Assembly (NCBI GenBank): GCA_004151065.3
Contig: NWUY0300109833.1
Location: forward strand, 1 to 20,691
From: Larix sibirica
Taxonomy: Eukaryota > Streptophyta > Pinopsida > Pinales > Pinaceae
DNA: 20,691 bases
Reading direction: 5' to 3'
This document shows positions 18,563 through 20,691 of this stretch, one piece after another. The notes beneath the pieces were generated by a model that saw only the letters and a list, made by a program, of their open reading frames with translations, had not been told where the DNA came from and made no database searches. The translations under genes were made by a program, and so were the position numbers. Positions within the stretch are counted from its first letter, which is position 1; the number at the start of each line of letters is the position of its first letter.

Positions 18563-20691
18563 TCAGACGTCTTTAAAAATAGCAACAATTCTTATGAAAA
18601 ATAAAAATCCTAACGGATATTGTGAAGGATGGAGTGTGTATTTCATCTTTCCATATCTTTCTATGGTGGTCCATAACTCAGCAGACTGGAGGTCATAGTC
18701 CACTATTTCCTTCACCCCAATCCTAATCTCGATGTGATCGAAATAAGAAACTAGAGGGAGTCTCTAGCCAATAGCGACCAATTTGTCTAGGATTTCAAAG
18801 TCCTCTGCAATTTTTTCAATCAGAATCTTGCTGGTGAGTAGATGTCTTAGACATTAGAATGTGGCATGATCCATTCTTATATTCCAAAGCAGTTTCGATA
18901 TGTGGATTGAGAAATCAACTCTTGATTGCCATCCCAAAATGTCGGTAACCCCATCTTGACCAGCTTTCCAAATTTCCCTTTGAACTCTGCTGCATGCTTC
19001 CTCATTTCCTCGACCACGGCCTCCACACTTTCTACCTGCGCATACTTCCCTAGAACCCTTCTCATTGTCGCCATTGCTATGATCCGGTTTCCAATACCCA
19101 AGGTTCTCCTTTCCTCCTCTAATAATCCATTTAGAAAAGTGATAGCATTTTGTGTCATTTCATTGGGCCTTCGGCTTAAAGTTTCCCTTACAGCCACACA
19201 ACTTGTGAAAACATCACTAATTGTTTTATCTTTCATTCTCATAAACTCCAGGTATGGCCTGAAGTCTTCCGCTAATTTAATGATCCGATCCCACACCAAA
19301 TGTTTGCATCCTTGCATAGCATCCCGACCTATAACTTGATGAGCAAGATTTTTATGAATCTCACCTAAGGTCATGTATTTCTCTTGTGGGGCTCTTGTCT
19401 CTTCTTCCTTTTTCTTGCTCTCCTCTTCGAACCTCTTGGATTTTTCCTTTAATTCTTTGATCTCGACATCCTTCAAACTGACATGGGACATAGCCTACAC
19501 CAGGCTATTTGCACTATCTTCCTCTCCATTTTGATTCGAATTGGAAGGTCGCATGTCCAGATTGGATAAGTTATTTTTAACTCTTCAAGCTACCTTTCCA
19601 AGCTTATTCTCTTCTTTTTCCAATCATCTTCTTTAGCAGCAGGCTTTAACAATTCAGCTTTATAGTCCCTCAATTCTTTAGATAAGGCATCCTTTTCTAT
19701 CTCCATATTTGTTTCTTCTGGAGCTTGGATTAGCTATATATTTTGGATCTTTGCTGCTTTCCGTAGCTTCTTAATGAGGCTATCCTTTTCCACCAGCAAC
19801 CGTTTACTAGCTTTGCTTCCACCATCGTTTCCAACTAGGTCGAATTGCAACTTCTTGACCTTCTATTGAAAAGATCTGTTTTCTAATCTTTCCTGTTTCA
19901 ATTGACCTTCTAACTTTTTAACAACAATTTCCAAACTATCATCTTTCAGGGTTTCCCCTCTGAAATTATCATATATGCAGTCTCTGATCTGCTTATGGAA
20001 CTGGATTCTATAAGGCACTAGGATTTTCTTCCAATCGACCCTTACTTTTGTTGCCTTATTCTCTGTGCATATAGCTAGGTTTCAAGTGTTACTTCTGAAG
20101 TCTCTGCTAGTCATTAAAGAAACCCCAGAACTCGATAGATCCCAGACTGTTGGCATAAAATTAAAAATCTTTTGGGTAGATGCTTGTTTGTTTTTCCCAT
20201 ATTGCTCACATAGGTTGGCCCTAGATAGAAATCTACCTACATCACTACCTTCCTTTATGTCTTCAAATTGGTATTCTTGAACTTCGACCTCCGAGACTGA
20301 AAGACCCTCATTATCTTCTCTTTCACCCTCCATTGAAACGAGCAATACTTCCTGAGATTCTAAAACAACAAACTCCTCTTTAGTTTTAGAAACCACCAAC
20401 TCATTTCAAGTTGAGACAACAACTACCTCATTCTGCGCTTCCAATTTGGGTTGCTTGTCTTTGCTCCCTTCTTCAGTTTCTGCATCTTTAACTTCTTGTA
20501 AATCTCTTTTTCGAGCCACTTCTGAAGTGTCCGGCACCTGATCTATTTCCATTATCAAATCGGACAGCATTAGGTCATGTCCTTGCAAATCTACAACCTC
20601 CTCCACACCGGTCTTGTAGCGAAGCAAATTTCGCCCGTTTAGTAACCCTTCTGTCACTTTATGTTCGAAATCCCTCAGATTACATAATTTC
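18563..20691 (-). pseudogene. Decayed coiled-coil-rich protein, family unknown, open at right edge
   Basis: A minus-strand text of about 700 codons enters at the right edge. Frame 1 runs from 20691 to about 19575 with stops at 20406, 20082, 19863, 19734 and 19590. It holds an acidic N-part (VPDTSEVARKRDLQEVK), FLSRANLCEQYGKNKQAS, VRVDWKKILVPYRIQFHKQI, then charged heptad-like stretches (VVKKLEGQLKQERLENRS). Near 19575 it changes frame; after one TAG comes the longest clean part (19491 to about 18950) with KELKEKSKRFEEESKKKEEE and GCKHLVWDRIIKLAEDFRPY. Near 18950 it shifts again and continues as VDFSIHISKLLWNIRMDHATF, YFDHIEIRIGVKEIVDYDLQ and TLHPSQYPLGFLFFIR to a TGA at 18563. I see no polymerase, protease, integrase or zinc knuckle. 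It may be an extra ORF of a large retroelement or a repeat-family gene. Confidence 0.6.

Noticed and set aside
18926-19339. 137-residue plus-strand open frame
   Set aside because: It lies opposite the well-kept minus-strand coiled-coil frame; the minus text is charged and helix-like, while this one is a serine- and leucine-rich shadow.

Overview
The window reads as nuclear DNA of a land plant, most likely a large, repeat-rich genome such as a gymnosperm. It is AT-rich and has no intact long gene, no operon-like gene packing and no bacterial signals. Almost everything recognisable is decayed retroelement: a Ty3/Gypsy element, an L1-type plant LINE, a tRNA-derived SINE-like unit, and a fragment of another LINE. 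The land-plant call is firm from these families; the gymnosperm call is an inference from texture and from the look of the LINE and Gypsy proteins.

Layout. At 1-1613 there is no clear gene, only one short exon-like block (650-760) and a microsatellite. At 1614-2478 (minus) lies a decayed reading frame of about 285 codons whose family I do not recognise. At 2842-2955 a two-level inverted repeat sits beside the broken end of a Gypsy element. At 3060-6025 (minus) is the 5' half of that element: primer binding site, gag with a damaged zinc knuckle, protease, linker, reverse transcriptase and the first few residues of RNase H; the rest of RNase H, integrase and the 3' LTR are missing. The stretch from 6029 rightward, perhaps to about 10085, is its candidate 5' LTR. 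At 9397-9540 there is a 44-bp tandem repeat.

From 10.2 to 13 kb are a LINE ORF2-like scrap ending in poly(A), a tandem duplication of about 297 bp, the SINE-like unit, and 20-bp and 85-bp tandem duplications. From about 13355 to 16140 lies the most unusual feature: a degenerate array built on a roughly 10-bp unit related to GGTTGACTAT, with about 40 TTGAC words by hand count on the plus strand. The TTGAC word is the core of the WRKY W-box.

At 16578-18255 (plus) is the 5' part of an L1-type LINE (ORF1 with an RNA-binding-like region and CCHC knuckle, then the start of the ORF2 endonuclease). It stops abruptly where other DNA begins. From 18563 to the right edge (minus) is a long decayed frame for a charged, coiled-coil-rich protein that I cannot assign. 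It is probably the coding part of the element that broke the LINE. No set of working genes acts together here; the window is a record of nested insertion, truncation and local tandem duplication.
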